Shown: positions 43,100 through 54,074 of the stretch, piece after piece
How the letters are laid out: every line of letters starts with the position of its first letter
Numbering within the stretch: position 1 is the stretch's first letter
DNA from: Valencia hispanica
Taxonomy: Eukaryota; Chordata; Actinopteri; Cyprinodontiformes; Valenciidae
Length of the DNA: 64,000 nt
Assembly (NCBI GenBank): GCA_963556495.2
Contig: OY747705.1
Coordinates: 22,702,501-22,766,500 of the forward strand
Reading direction: 5' to 3'
Made by a program: the position numbers and the translations under genes
The notes under the pieces: model-generated
Databases searched by the model: none
Seen by the model: the letters and a program-made list of their open reading frames with translations, nothing else
What the model was told of the DNA's origin: nothing

Positions 43100-43126
43100 G
43101 GGGGGGCGGGGGGGGGGGGGGGGGGG
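43100..43126. repeat. Poly-G tract (26 G in 27 bp)
   Basis: A run of seven G, one C, then nineteen G. It lies in the antisense LINE and is long enough to form G-quadruplex structure or to be an assembly or polymerase-slippage artefact. Copy number should be considered unreliable. Confidence 0.85.
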
Positions 43127-43254
43127 ACTGGGACTAAAAACCATAATCTCTGTTTTATTATCATTAAAATTAAGAATATTGCTGGACATCAAAGATCTCA
43201 CTTCCTCCAGGCATTGTAAAATAACTTTTTAAAGGGGAAGAGTACGCACGTTTA

Positions 43255-44440
43255 AAAGATACATACACTTGAAGGTCATCAGCATAATTTTATAACCATA
43301 ATTTTCTAAAAATTAAACCGGGAGGCAACAAATATAAACAGAAAAGCAAAGGGCCAAGGACTGAGCCCTGTGGTGCTCCACAATTTGGAGGAACCAAAAA
43401 AGAGTTAAAATTCTCCATCTTGGGGTGTCGCGTGGTGCAGTGGTTTGAGACGGGAGCCCCATGTTCAGAGGCCTTAGCCCTTGATGTGGATCTTCCCGGG
43501 TTCAACTCTGTCCCGCGGACATTTGCCGAGTGTCTCTCTCCCCTTTCTGTAACCTGTCTACTGTCAATAAAGGCCACTGTGAACACAAAACCTTAAAAAC
43601 ACAAAAAGCACCCAAATCACTTCAACACGGTGCCTTGAATCCCCATGCAGTGCTCCAATCGAGACAACAGATTGTTGTGGTACACAGTTTCAAATGCAGC
43701 TGATAATTCCAGTAGAATTAGGATCACATGATCCCCAGAATCAGTAGCTAAAACAACATCACTAAAAATCTTCAGCAATGCAGTTTCAGTGCTGTGAAGA
43801 GATTTAAAACCAGACTGAAACTTTTCTAAAATGTAATTTTCTTCTAAATCTCAGTCACCTGGATAAAAACAACTGTATCAAGTATCTTTGAGAGAAAGGG
43901 AAGTTTAGAAATTGGCCTGTAAGGTGAAAGGATGGTTGGATTAAGGTCAGTTTTTTTCAGTAGGGGCTGTACTGTAGCATGTTTCAAATGTTCAGGAACC
44001 ATCCCAGATGAGAGGCTACTATTAAAAGGGCAAGAACAGATTATGCCAGACTAGGAAAGACCTATCTAAAAAGCCAAGGTGGCAAAACATCAGAGGGAGA
44101 ACCTGAGGGCTTCAGATGACCAACAATATCATGCAATAATTTTAAAGTCAAGGCTCAAACTGGTGGAAGACAGTTGAGCAGGAAACAGGGACAGTTGGAC
44201 CAGAAGCTAAAGGAAATATCTTCTGTACAGGCATATTGCTGAGCGTTAAGAACATAGCCAATAGTACTAAAAAGTACTCAACGTTTATAACAGTTTAGAT
44301 GAATAATGTCAGACAGATGTTTAATTTTAGCCTCTTTCACAGCGTCCTGATATTAATGCCAACAGTTCTTTAAAATCTAAAAAGAAACTAGAAGTGCGTC
44401 CATCTTCCATTTCTTTTCTGCTCTTCGACACTGTCGTCTA
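43255..44440 (-). pseudogene. L2-like LINE reverse transcriptase domain (broken)
   Basis: On the minus strand LELSAAFETVYHN (about 43690-43730) is motif A, GAPQGSVLGPLLFCLYLLPP (about 43330-43390) is motif B, and YADDLQVY (about 43262-43285) is the catalytic motif C. The order and spacing are those of L2. The SINE at 43421-43600 separates motifs A and B, and stops occur on either side. The enzyme would make the DNA copy from the element RNA at the nicked target; it cannot here. Confidence 0.8.
43421..43602 (+). mobile_element. tRNA-derived SINE inserted in the LINE
   Basis: TGGTGCAGTGG at 43433-43443 is an A box and GGGTTCAACTC at 43498-43508 a B box, 65 bp apart. The body ends in a 'gtctactgtcaataaaggcc' tail with an A-rich end near 43600. 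Both pol III boxes are well preserved, so this copy is relatively young. A second SINE of tRNA origin lies at 20086-20250. Confidence 0.75.
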
Positions 44441-44597
44441 ATAGTGTGGGTTTTTTCATACAACCACGGCTCCGATTTGGTTTTAGGCATTCTTTGTTTG
44501 AGTGGAGCCACAGACTCCAATACAGTCTAGCAGATTGAGTGGAACCAGGAACTAAGCTCATTTATGTCATAGCACACAGTCTCAGGAATGACAAAGT

Positions 44598-45223
44598 TCA
44601 GATCAAAAAGGGTTGAGAACTGGACAGCAGTGGATGGGTTAATAATTCAAACAGGCCGAACAGGAGCATATGATTTGAGTATGTTACCAGAAAAGACAAC
44701 GTTAAATAGTACAGGCATATGGTCCTAAAACACTGAATCACAGATTTCCACATCTGAGATAGACAAACCAGAGCATAGAACAAGGTCCAAATATAGCCTT
44801 GTTCCTGCATTGGCCCAGAAACATACTGGATAAAATTTAAAGAGTTCACAAGACTTTTAAAAAATCGCTAACCAGAGGTTTGTCTGGACAACAGACGTGC
44901 ATATTAAAATCTCCAACAATAAGAACTTGGTCATATTTAGGCATGGCTTCAGCTAACAGTTCAGAAAATTCATTTAAAAAGTCCACATTATATTTGGGTG
45001 GACGATAAACGACTGCACACAACACAGGGTTGGAGCGACCCAGTTCAAATAAAGGTGATGAAGGACAATGGCAGAGAGGGCTGCTTACATTTATAAGCCT
45101 CCCTAAAAACATTTGCAGTTCCACCTCCTTGTCCAGACATACGAGGAAAGTTAAAAAGTGGCAATCCTGCGGCAACAGCTCAGTAAAAACACTAGACTCA
45201 ACAGGATTTATCCAGTTCTCCAC
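44598..45223 (-). pseudogene. L2-like LINE apurinic endonuclease domain (broken)
   Basis: 44846-45223 (125 codons) carries ENWINPVESSVFTELLPQDC, VVYRPPKYNVDFLNEF and VLIVGDFNMHVCCPDKP. The YRPP and GDFN motifs are the catalytic landmarks of APE-type LINE endonucleases. A shifted frame, 44598-44849, continues with NFIQYVSGPMQEQGYIWTL. Upstream (45248-45517) FGLIIARSLSNKTFIIKDFF is the domain start. Two frameshifts split the gene. The enzyme would nick the target DNA. Confidence 0.88.
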
Positions 45224-45540
45224 GATACAGAGAAAATCCAGAGAGCTCTACATGAAGAAATCCTTAATAATAAAGGTCTTATTTGATAAGGACCTGGCAA
45301 TAATCAATCCAAACCTGATGACAGCTGACTCAGCTGATGCATTAACTGCTCTCGGAGCCCGGCAGAGAGATCGCAGATTTCCAGGATTCACCCCATGTTG
45401 TTGAGGGCATAGAAAGCGACTGCGGCGAACCCAACCCAGATCAACAGGGCCAACAACAGGCACCAGCCAGGAAATAAAAGGCCCAGTGAAGGAAAGATAA
45501 TGCAAACCACGAAACACTCCATCCGATGCAATAGTTGTGA

Positions 45541-45602
45541 TGTGAACATCTGTTGTGAATTGGCGCTATATAAATAAACTGAATTGAAAAAATTGAATTG
45601 TT
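45541..45602 (+). mobile_element. L2-like LINE 3' tail
   Basis: 'catctgttgtgaattggcgc' plus 'tatataaataaactgaattg' is the same 3' terminus as at 17880-17940. Only the last ~60 bp are present, the usual result of severe 5' truncation. Confidence 0.7.
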
Positions 45603-45786
45603 GAATGTGTCAGATAGGGTTTAGATTTGGCCAGCCTTCCAACTGCGCTTGCCTTGGCAGCAACAGCGTCTACTCCGGGGCAGTGGAACAGGGGCACAGC
45701 AAAGGTACGCCGGGACCACAGACAGAACAGGAGGCAAAGTTCGCTGACCCTCCTCAAAAAATTATGAGGTTCCAAATGTGCCAAAA

Positions 45787-45791
45787 ATGTT
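45787..45791. repeat. 5-bp target-site duplication ATGTT (left)
   Basis: Matches ATGTT at 49864-49868 immediately after the right LTR. A 5-bp duplication is usual for BEL/Pao elements. Five bases alone is weak; the support comes from the TG...CA LTR ends it brackets. Confidence 0.55.
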
Positions 45792-46746
45792 TGTCTATGT
45801 TCATATGCACACTGCATATGTCAACTTAACAAGTAAGTTAGCGTTTGGGTGTGTCTATGTGACTGGCAGCAGTACTTCTGCAGATAAAAACTTGCAATTG
45901 ATTACTACATTGCCCATGTAAATGACTAACCTGACCAAACATTTAGCCTTTTCAGGTTTATTAAATTCTGTAATTGCTGTAGTCTTATGCTACTCTGCCT
46001 TTGCAACCTGTCGTCTTCCCTTGCTGTTGCAACCTGTCGTCTCCCCTGTCATCTTCCCTTGCTGTTGCAACCTGTCGCATTCCCTGTCGTTGCAACCTGT
46101 CGTCTCCCCTGTCGTCTTCCCTTGCTTTTGCAACCTGTCGCATTCCCTGTCGTTGCAACCTGTCGTCTCCCCTGTTGTTGCAACCTGTTGTCTCCTCTGC
46201 CGTTAGAACCTGTCGTTTCCCCCATTGTCACAGTCGTCTTCGTCTGTTGCCTGGCCGTGGTATTCATTTACATTTGCCAGTGTCATTACTTTGTATGCTT
46301 ATGCAGAGTTGTCGGTTTCATCTTTATTTTGTGTTTGATGTTTGTCCGAAAGACTGTGGCGGAACTAATAGTCTGTGGGGTGGAACTAATGTTTGGTTCC
46401 GTGTTTCAACCCGTGCCTAGTTTGTGACGGACATGTATTCGGTTTATACCAAGAATAATTTGTGTAGTTGAATGTTTAATAATCTGTTAGCTGCATTTAC
46501 TGTGATTCGTTGGCATGCCGAGTTTATGTGTTTTTGGTCTTTGATTGCCGTTAGGTCCCTTGTATTTCTTTCTAGACCACATCTACACACGTTTGTACTC
46601 CATTAAATGAGCCTACTGTTCAAGATTGGCATTAATAAACCTGCTGAGGCTACCTCCAGTTTCCCTGATTCTTTGACCGGAATCAACTGTTCATATTGGG
46701 CGCTCCATCCTGTTAAAATCCCTTAATTAGTGTAGTGGTTACTACA
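45792..46746 (+). mobile_element. Left LTR of the BEL/Pao element
   Basis: Begins TGTCTATG and ends ACTACA. From 46345 on it aligns with 49275-49863 but lacks two blocks present there (about 70 and 105 bp). Its U3 part contains the minisatellite at 46001-46216. AATAAA-like signals occur near 46630 ('attaataaacctgctg'). Confidence 0.75.
46001..46216. repeat. Minisatellite with alternating 25/38-bp spacing
   Basis: The core TTGCAACCTGTCG recurs at 46001, 46027, 46065, 46090, 46128, 46153, 46178 and (mutated) 46204. Spacings of 26, 38, 25, 38, 25, 25 and 26 bp show a 63-bp higher-order unit. It lies inside the LTR of the BEL/Pao element. Confidence 0.9.
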
Positions 46747-46754
46747 TTAAATCT

Positions 46755-46774
46755 GGTCCTTCGAGCCAGATTGG
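46755..46774 (+). promoter_or_regulatory. Candidate primer-binding site of the BEL/Pao element
   Basis: TGGTCCTTCGAGCCAGATTG lies 8 bp after the LTR end. It begins with the TGG complementary to a tRNA CCA end and resembles the TGGTCCTTCGAGCC leader common in teleost Pao elements. The tRNA is not identified. Confidence 0.55.
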
Positions 46775-46791
46775 AGCAATATCAACACAAT

Positions 46792-48134
46792 ATGGAAAAT
46801 CCTGCGCTCATGGAAGAGGAACAAAGTAGGCCAAGTAGAGTAACTCGTCTACCCCATCAGCTAATGGACTATGAAGTCAGTTGTTTGGTGCCCAGCTCAA
46901 GACCTCCACTCGCTTCATCCTGCTCAGGTAGCAAGCTCAGAAGCCACTCGAGAAGAGCTCCGAGCACTGTATCTGGCTGTAGTTCTTGCTCTGGACGACG
47001 AACCACTTACTCTACTTGCTGCTACCCCCAGGACAGCCTCTCACCACAGCAAGCTGCAATACTGGAGGAAAGCTTTAAGCAACGCAAACTAATTAACCTA
47101 CGACAGCAACTGGAGGAAGATTTATTAGCAGACAGTGAACTCCAACAGATACACCCATTACAACTCGGCAGCAGCCTACTCAAGTACATGGAACGGAATT
47201 GACCACTGCAGTCTCCCGGCCACAGCCAAATGTGGCTCAAATCACCTCCTCACCTAATGTACCTCCAACTGCGCGACATCAGAGGGGGCCTCACAACATC
47301 CAGCCTCCTGCAACATACTCTGCTCACACAAATACCGACCCAGTGCAGCGTACATCACTTTTGGTACCAGCACCTAGGGAGGTACGACCCCCAGCTACCT
47401 CTGTAATATGCCAAGCTCCTTCCCTTGTGCCGGCTTCATATTCTGGTTCACAGCCACAACTCGGATTCGACATGCTTATAGCAGCTGCCTTTGGCATCCC
47501 TAAGCCCATGCTTCCAGTATTTGAAAGCGGCCGTAAGAGTGACTTTGCCCTTCTTAAGATGGCACTAGACAGTTTATTAAGTAATCATAGCCACCTCAGT
47601 GAACAGTACAAATACCAAGTGCTACTAAGTCACTTAAGGCTACCCAGTGCACTACAGCTTGCAAAGGCCTATATGCATCATTCCGGTCCTCATACTGCCG
47701 CACTCAATGCGCTACAAAATTAATACGGCCAACCAAGGCAGCTTGTACAGTCAGAGCTCGGCATCCTTCTCAACTCCCCTGCGCTCAAGATGGGTGATGC
47801 TAACAGTTTTGATGCCTTTGCCCTGTCTGTCCAATCCCTTGTGGGCATGTTACAAACCCTTGAATGACCGAATGGCATCGAACTCCAGTGTGGATCACAT
47901 GTGGACTGGCTGTTGAGTAAAATGCCTCCAGCTTACCGTGACAGTTTTGTGGAGTATTGCCTTAACCGGGGGATCCTGCAGTCAGGCTCTGAAAGAATGT
48001 ACACGCTCCCCGACCTCGCTGCCTGGCTCCAGGTCGTGCTGCAGCTCTATACCAACCCGAGTTCAACAGGCCAACTAAGAGCACAAAGAGTCTCCTCTCA
48101 TACCGGGAATAATCTACCCCAGTCCTCACAGTAA
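46792..48134 (+). pseudogene. Pao gag polyprotein (broken)
   Basis: The first ATG after the primer site starts MENPALMEEEQSRPSRVTRL. The body at 47199-47723 has AAAFGIPKPMLPVFESGR and YKYQVLLSHLRLPSALQLAK, the conserved capsid-like core (DUF1759) of Pao gag proteins. A TAA at 47721-47723 interrupts it, and the same frame resumes with YGQPRQLVQSELG and, after another break, WLLSKMPPAYRDSFVEY (47901-48134). A frameshift also falls near 46890-47190. Gag would form the particle that packages element RNA. Confidence 0.8.
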
Positions 48135-48139
48135 AGGAT

Positions 48140-48460
48140 ATGTCACCCCCCTCCAAGTCAGTCCGTAGCAAACCTGCTTCCAAGCCACAGCCCTTTTGTC
48201 CACATTGCGATGACAAAGATCACTATCTGAACTCATGTGACAATTTCAAGAAGCTGACATCCAATCAGATTGTGAAAAGAATCAAGGATGGAAATCGGTG
48301 CTGGAAGTGTGCCCGTGAGCCATCCCCCAGAGAGCTGTACTCTTAAATGGCCCTGCAAAATCTGTAGAGAACTGCACCTCACTGTACTCCATGACTTCGT
48401 CCAAGACACATCTGATGCAAACCCAGCCACAAGTTCTGCAGCTACAAGGATATACCTCGA
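48140..48460 (+). pseudogene. Pao nucleocapsid with CCHC knuckles
   Basis: CPHCDDKDHYLNSC (48197-48238) is a first zinc knuckle of C..C....H....C form. CWKC at about 48300 and CKICRELHLTVLHDF at about 48357-48401 are the second and third cysteine/histidine clusters typical of Pao elements, the latter after a one-base shift. The domain binds the element RNA. Confidence 0.8.
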
Positions 48461-48469
48461 CCGCCCAAA

Positions 48470-49219
48470 TTGTTCACAGCGGGTCATTATAAGGTAGTTA
48501 AAATCCTCATCCATCATGGCAAGCAGGCAATAGAAGCACATGCTATACTGGACGACGGCTCTGAGAGGACCATTGTGCTAGCACTGATTCTACAATCCCT
48601 TAAACTGCGGGGTACCCCAGAGACTCTCCCAATACAGACCATTCACCAGAATGTAAAACAGCTAGAAGGTCTAACAGTCTCTTTTGAAGTCTCTTCTATC
48701 TCCAATCCAAATGAGAAGCATCGCATCTCCAACGCATTTTCTGCTGAAGGACTAAGCTTTGCAGAGCATAATTATCCAATTGCAAGACTGCAGCATGCTT
48801 ACAGAATCCTGAGAGGCCTCCCACTTCTCCCGGTTGATCACATGCAGCCCCTGCTCCTAATTGGGTCAGACATGAGTCATCTTGTTACTCCTATACAGCC
48901 TATCATCCAAGGCCCCCCAGACAGACCTATTGCTGTATGTTACCGCCTTTGCTGGTGCCTCCAAGGTCCAATGACACCTGTGCAGAGTTCCTCCCATCCA
49001 ACCCAATGTCTGCATATTGCAACACCGGCAGCAAGCACAGAGTTACATCAGCACGTGCAGCGCCTTTGGCAGCTGGATACCTTGCCATACTCTGAGAAGC
49101 TGTTACCAGGTCAAAGCTCGACCAGCAAGCACTCAACCTTCTCCAGATCTCCACAGTCAGAGTGGAGATTGGTGGTGTCAAGCGCTATGCTACACCTCTC
49201 CTTCGGCGCTCTCCACTGA
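48470..49219 (+). pseudogene. Pao aspartic protease and RT linker
   Basis: 249 open codons. HAILDDGSERTIV contains the retropepsin active site LDDGS (48548-48562), LLIGSDMSHLV matches the second conserved strand, and the DUF1758 family of Pao proteases fits overall. ELHQHVQRLWQLDTLPYSEK begins the linker to the reverse transcriptase. After a shift near 49090, VRVEIGGVKRYATPLLRRS and LKAPKEAALPSL continue it. The element then jumps directly to LTR sequence at about 49274 with no polymerase. The protease domain itself looks complete. Confidence 0.85.
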
Positions 49220-49274
49220 TTCCTCTCAAGGCCCCCAAGGAAGCAGCGCTACCAAGTTTGCATAGCACAGAGCC

Positions 49275-49863
49275 TTCAAGACTGTGGCGGAACTAATAGT
49301 CCGTGGGGTGGAACTAATGTTTGGTTCCGTGTTTCAACCCATGCCTAATTTGTGACAGACATGTATCCGGTTTATCACGGTGTTTGCTGTGCGTGAGCAA
49401 TAAAAAAGTAAGTAATAAATTACCAAAACCACACTGGAAAATACCAATAATAATTTGTGTAGTTGCATGATTAATAATCTGTTAGCTGCATTTACTGTGA
49501 TTCATTGGCATGCAGAGTTTACATGTTTTTGGCCTGTGATTGCCGTTAGCGCTAATGCTAATCCTATCAGTACCGTGGTACACATGCAAGTTGCCGATAT
49601 GACTTCAGTTCTGTGGATTGCTGTTTATTTAATTAGCAGTGTATGTCGGTGATATGTTATTACTCATAGAGGTCCCTTGTATTTCTTTCTAGACCACATC
49701 TACACACGTTTGTACTCCATTAAATGAGCCTGCTGTTCAAGATTAGCATTAATAAACCTGCTGAGGCTACCTCCAGTTTCCCTGATTCTTTGACCGGAAT
49801 CAACTGTTCATATTGGCCGCTCCATCGAGTGAAAATCCCTTAATTAGTGTAGTGGTTACTACA
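49275..49863 (+). mobile_element. Right LTR of the BEL/Pao element, 5'-truncated
   Basis: Aligns with 46345-46746 and ends at the same ACTACA, but keeps two blocks missing from the left copy: about 49363-49442 and about 49549-49667. The left losses lie between short repeats ('ttat/aaat' and 'tag'), suggesting replication slippage. The true LTR start was lost in the deletion that removed pol. Confidence 0.85.
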
Positions 49864-50375
49864 ATGTTAGAGGAGAAATTAATCATCTTTACGTATGTTA
49901 CAACCTATTTTCTCAGTGCGAAGCCTTGCCTCACGAATTACTGGTCATCATCACTACTATCAAGTAAAAATAAAACATGTAACCTGGTTTTTCCGGTTTG
50001 AGAGAACTGGTATTTCAAAATAAGAGTCTTTGACATAGCCATTTTTGCCAAGGTTTAGCCTCGTTTTTACTGTCACTATGAGCTCCATTGCCATCAAAAT
50101 GTGAACTACAGGAGTGCAACATCTGAATTTCTCACCTTTTGATATTCATAGTCATTAATGTGATGATGCGGAGTTCTGCAGTGGAAAAAAAGGTAAATGT
50201 TGAAATCATACGTTTATGTATTAATAAAAAAAAATGGCTTTAGTCTGAAACAATAGTTTTAACACACCTCCCACACAGTGAACTAAAAACAGTCCCTTAG
50301 AGCTTCCTCGCTCTCCTCCGACCATCTCTGTACTGTACGTGTGAGCGCAGGCATCCAGCACACTAAGGGCTCATA
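49864..50375. other. No gene seen
   Basis: Flank of the BEL/Pao element, AT-rich, with no recognisable feature. Confidence 0.45.
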
Positions 50376-51430
50376 CCATAAACTGTATATATGAAAAATG
50401 AGCGGAACCTCCGTCATGTCACCCGTAGGTTTGTGAAGAGCTGAAATGACGCCCAGTGGCCGGTTACCACCACTACTATCTTGACCGTGTCATGCGTCTC
50501 GTCACTCCCAGAAAATGTTAAAAAATGGGCAAAGAGGTGGAGCTGAGAGTTGGGCTGTGAGGATGGGGGCGGATGATTGACACCCATCAAACTCTACTAG
50601 TACTACTAGTGATGTAGCTACTAGCTAACTGAGCTAACCCGGAGCTAACCAAACCTAACTGAGGTTGGTGGGCACTTTTAGCCAGAAAACCGCAGTTGAG
50701 CGACTCTGCTATCTTCTGGCCTCTAGGCTGTAAACAAAAGAATCTTAAATCCAGTCGGTTGCTTCTTTTTTAATTAATGAGCTCAGTTAGTGCAGGAGCA
50801 GCACCTGCGAATTAAAGTACAGAGATATAATTTTACTTACCGAAAAAAATGGAGCAGAGAATTCTTGGACAGTCGGTTAGTGCAATCAATACCACAGCAA
50901 ACCATTGTTGTCCACTAAGTGCACGATCAACATCCATACACAAATAAACATTGCAGACACAACTGATGGTCAAGTTGAGACACACAAAATAGCCAAGACT
51001 GTTATCGTGAGGCCGAGGCTGTGGCCTTCCCTGGAAGAAGTAAGGGGGGGGCAAGCCACTAGCCACCAGCGCAAGCAAGCACTGACGGCTCATCTGAGAC
51101 CTGTCAGTCAAAAGGACATGCCATTTATTATTCATAATTTCAAGCTTAAATTACATCTAAATCGATGAATAATAAAAAAATCACCCCCTTCAGAGTTGTC
51201 ATGGCGGTACTCTTGACATGTTACACCTATAATGTTTTTTTTGAACAAGGCTGTTAACATGTTTATTTCTGCTGTGAAGTTGGAATTTTTAACATGGAAG
51301 TCAATGGGAACTTGCTCCTTTCTGCAGTCAGCCCCTAGCGGATGAGGGGGGGAACTGCAATTTTTGACACTTCCACATATGGCTTCAGATTTGGCCGTCA
51401 GAGTTTGCCCCTTGGCTCATACACAGGAAC
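50376..51430. repeat. Dispersed teleost repeat, two halves around an insertion
   Basis: 50376-50640 ('ataaactgtatatatgaaaa', 'gagcggaacctccgtcat', 'ccgtaggtttgtgaagagct') and 51225-51420 ('atttctgctgtgaagttgga', 'gaagtcaatgggaacttgct', 'cttccacatatggcttcag') are the two ends of a common teleost repeat. About 500 bp of different sequence separates them (50760-51190). No coding potential; the class is unknown to me. Confidence 0.45.
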
Positions 51431-51449
51431 AAGGTGCACAAGATTATGA

Positions 51450-52075
51450 ACAGATCATCCCAGGGGAGGGAGAGGTAATAAACTGTATGCATCTTTTATG
51501 TTGACATACAGTAAGTCCTGTGTTTTATTGTCTCTAGTGGGGCATGTCACATACTGGGTGAAAGTGGGCAACGTAGAGTCTAATAATGCAGGTTTGAAAT
51601 AAGCCGATATTAAAATCAGTTTTTGTGCAGATTTTGTCTGCAGTATGCTGACTACAGAGAGAAGAGAGTCACAGGCTGCCTCTGCATTAGCCGTGGGGGG
51701 GACTAAAGTCGATACCTCAGTATCATGCGAGAATTCCCGAGGGAGGTAGTAAGGTTGCATGCTAAAGGCCAACAACTCAATGTCTCTGCTGCAGAGTTGC
51801 TTTTTCACAGTGATGTGCCAGGGGTTACTTTCTTCTTCCAACTGTCCCTTTTCCTCTCTGCCTGCAGTAACTGGAATCTTGGCAGGGTCACAGTCAAATC
51901 CGGAGTAAGCGGTTTCAGCCAGGTCTCCGTCAACATTGTGATGCTAAACTGCCTGAATTTGGTCCGGTACAGGATCAGCCCAGCTAGGTCATCCATCTTA
52001 TTGATGAGAAATCTCACATTCCCTGTAGTGATGGAAGGCATAGATGGTCTGTATCATCTCCTATGTGGGTGAAGA
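51450..52075 (-). pseudogene. LINE APE endonuclease fragment (jockey/Rex1-like)
   Basis: 51805-52041 encodes VRFLINKMDDLAGLILYRTK and FSITMLTETWLKPLTPDLTV; TETWL is the endonuclease glutamate motif. A shifted frame, 51455-51841, continues with WHITVKKQLCSRDIELLAFS, MQPYYLPREFSH and the residual FTQYVTCPTRDNKTQDLLYV and ALPPLG-type end. The GDFN motif is replaced by an 'AYFK'-like sequence in this copy. It matches the LINE family of the palm fragment at 42060. The reverse transcriptase is absent. Confidence 0.8.
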
Positions 52076-53365
52076 CTCTCCCTCCCAGCTTGACACCCCT
52101 GTCTCTTCCTTCTCAGTTCGCAGGGGATTTAGGACCTGTCAGCCAGAAGACAGAAGATAGGATGTTATAAAATAAAACTGCTAAAATGTCATTCTGACAA
52201 ATGGCTGTCCATGGCTTAAGGAATTTATTCACTTTCCTACAATCTCACACCAAAATTGCTTCTGTCTTTTACAGGTAACGGTATTATCACAAAAGTAACT
52301 TAAAATCCAATCTATACCTTTATAACATATAGCTTCAATTAAATGTTTATACCTTTCAAAGTAGGATAATTTTCATTTAAACTTATCTTTATCAGCGAGA
52401 CATCATTGCATTTTCCTTATTTTCATTAGACATTAAGAACACGCCTCTTTAAAAGAGTTGTTCTCTGTTTATTGCCCTTTATTTTCCCTTTCTGTACTTC
52501 TCTAACATAAGATTAGACCTTAATACCATTTTCACTTACTGCAAATATCAGGTTATAACTTCACCTTACAAAGTCAGAGTTCATTTTGGAAAGCCTAATG
52601 ATAAGATAGACCACCGAAGATGACAGAAGGTAAAACCACCAAGTTTTTCAGGATTGCACAGAACATCCTCTGTGAATGAAGTTGCATAACACGAGTGACA
52701 ATGATTGTGAGTTACACTAATTAATCTGGGTTGCAGTGCATATTAATGCCAGAGTTCACACACATCCATGAGTGGAATCATACAGCTTTCATTATAATCA
52801 CTGAGATCCATGAGCTTCCATTTACATCAGATGTAGAGAACAGCTGTGCCGAACAGGGCTTCTTTGTTGTGCAATCTTGCTTCACTGCATCTTACCACCA
52901 GGTGTCCTTGTTTCGTTGAAATAGGTCAAATAATACCCAGTTGCAACTGCCACATGACTCCTTTTAACCCAAGGAAACAGTGGGCATTAACAAAAAGATT
53001 CTCTCCAGTCTTAGCTATATGGAGTAAACTAAAGGGGGGAAATCTGGTAGAACCTATTTCATTTAACATTAAAAGAATGAGAACATGATATGCACATACA
53101 CCCTAGCTCCTTTTGTTATCTGAATTGTTTGTGTGAAAAATACTGGAGGATGCATCTTATACAAAAATATTCATGCTCACTGATTGTGTTTGTCACATCA
53201 TATCCACAGAATTATTTTATTACTATTTATTTTTAATTTTGCTCAAAATGTTATGTGATAGTGCAGCACAAAGAAGACCATGAGCACAGTAGAGAAAAAA
53301 GCGTTTAAGGTTTTCAATATTGTTAAGAAATAAAATGGTGTGCGTTTGTTGTCAGAAGTTAGCTG
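52076..53365. other. No gene seen
   Basis: AT-rich, with no domain in its short frames and no terminal repeats noticed. Confidence 0.45.
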
Positions 53366-53854
53366 GTAAGTAAACAGACTCCACCTTTGTGAAATTTAAT
53401 CTCAACATACAGTAAATCGATCTGTTCTGTGAAGGCCCCAAATGTTTGTTGGAAATCATTATAAAACAAACAGAATTATAAAACCACAAATATAAAAACC
53501 TACAAAGACTTGGCTGTTTACCTAAACTGAGAGGTAGAACAAGGGAATTATTAATAAAAGAAATAGTCACAAAGTCTAAAGTAACTCTAGTGGAGCTACA
53601 GAGGTAGGCTAGCTCAGGTGGGAGAATATGGTCCGTGTAACGCTTATCAGTTCAATTTTCTAAACACAAACAGACGTTTGGAAAAACAGAAAAATGGATT
53701 CAAATATCCAATTTTTCCTTTTTTTCACCTTGACAAATTAAAAAAAATGGTTTTTAAACTGTTTTTCCAATTTTCTGTTTTCATTCAGCGGATCGGAAAT
53801 TTAGAAAATTGCAAATTTGTGTAAAAATTGCATCTGGGCTCCAATTATTCAATA

Positions 53855-53871
53855 CTGCAATGATATTCTCT
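53855..53871. repeat. 17-bp target-site duplication of the L1 (left)
   Basis: CTGCAATGATATTCTCT here is identical to 56360-56376. The two copies bracket the L1, as expected from target-primed reverse transcription. Confidence 0.92.
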
Positions 53872-54074
53872 TTTTTTTCTTAAAAAAAAAAAACAATTTT
53901 ATTGTAATAATACAACGCAACAACAATAGTGCATAGTAACAAGATACAGAAAATTACGGCAGAGGTTATTTAAAAAATAAAATATATAAAAGGTTAATCA
54001 TAAATAATCAATATATATAAAGCACCTACAAAAGTAAAACATACATATACAAAACATATCTGAGGGAATGTATT

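Larger units (their letters stand above)
42256..45540 (-). mobile_element. L2-like LINE, nearly complete ORF2, defective
   Basis: Minus strand from about 45517 to 42256: endonuclease start and core (45517-44600), reverse transcriptase with motif A (about 43700), motif B (about 43370) and YADD (about 43275), the C-terminal tail (42688-42446) and the 3' UTR. A tRNA SINE interrupts it at about 43421-43600. The 3.3-kb span is close to full ORF2 length. Multiple stops and shifts. Confidence 0.85.
45792..49863 (+). mobile_element. BEL/Pao retrotransposon lacking RT, RNase H and integrase
   Basis: Left LTR 45792-46746, candidate primer site from 46755, gag (46792 to about 48134), zinc knuckles (about 48197-48400), protease (48470-49219), then the right LTR (from 49275, truncated at its 5' side). 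About 3 kb of polymerase, RNase H, integrase and the first ~550 bp of the right LTR are missing in one deletion at about 49274. Confidence 0.85.

Noticed and set aside
45922..46427. Three overlapping frames rich in CNLS/VATC-type repeats
   Set aside because: They are produced by the minisatellite in the LTR; the repeat is open in all three frames because of its unit composition.
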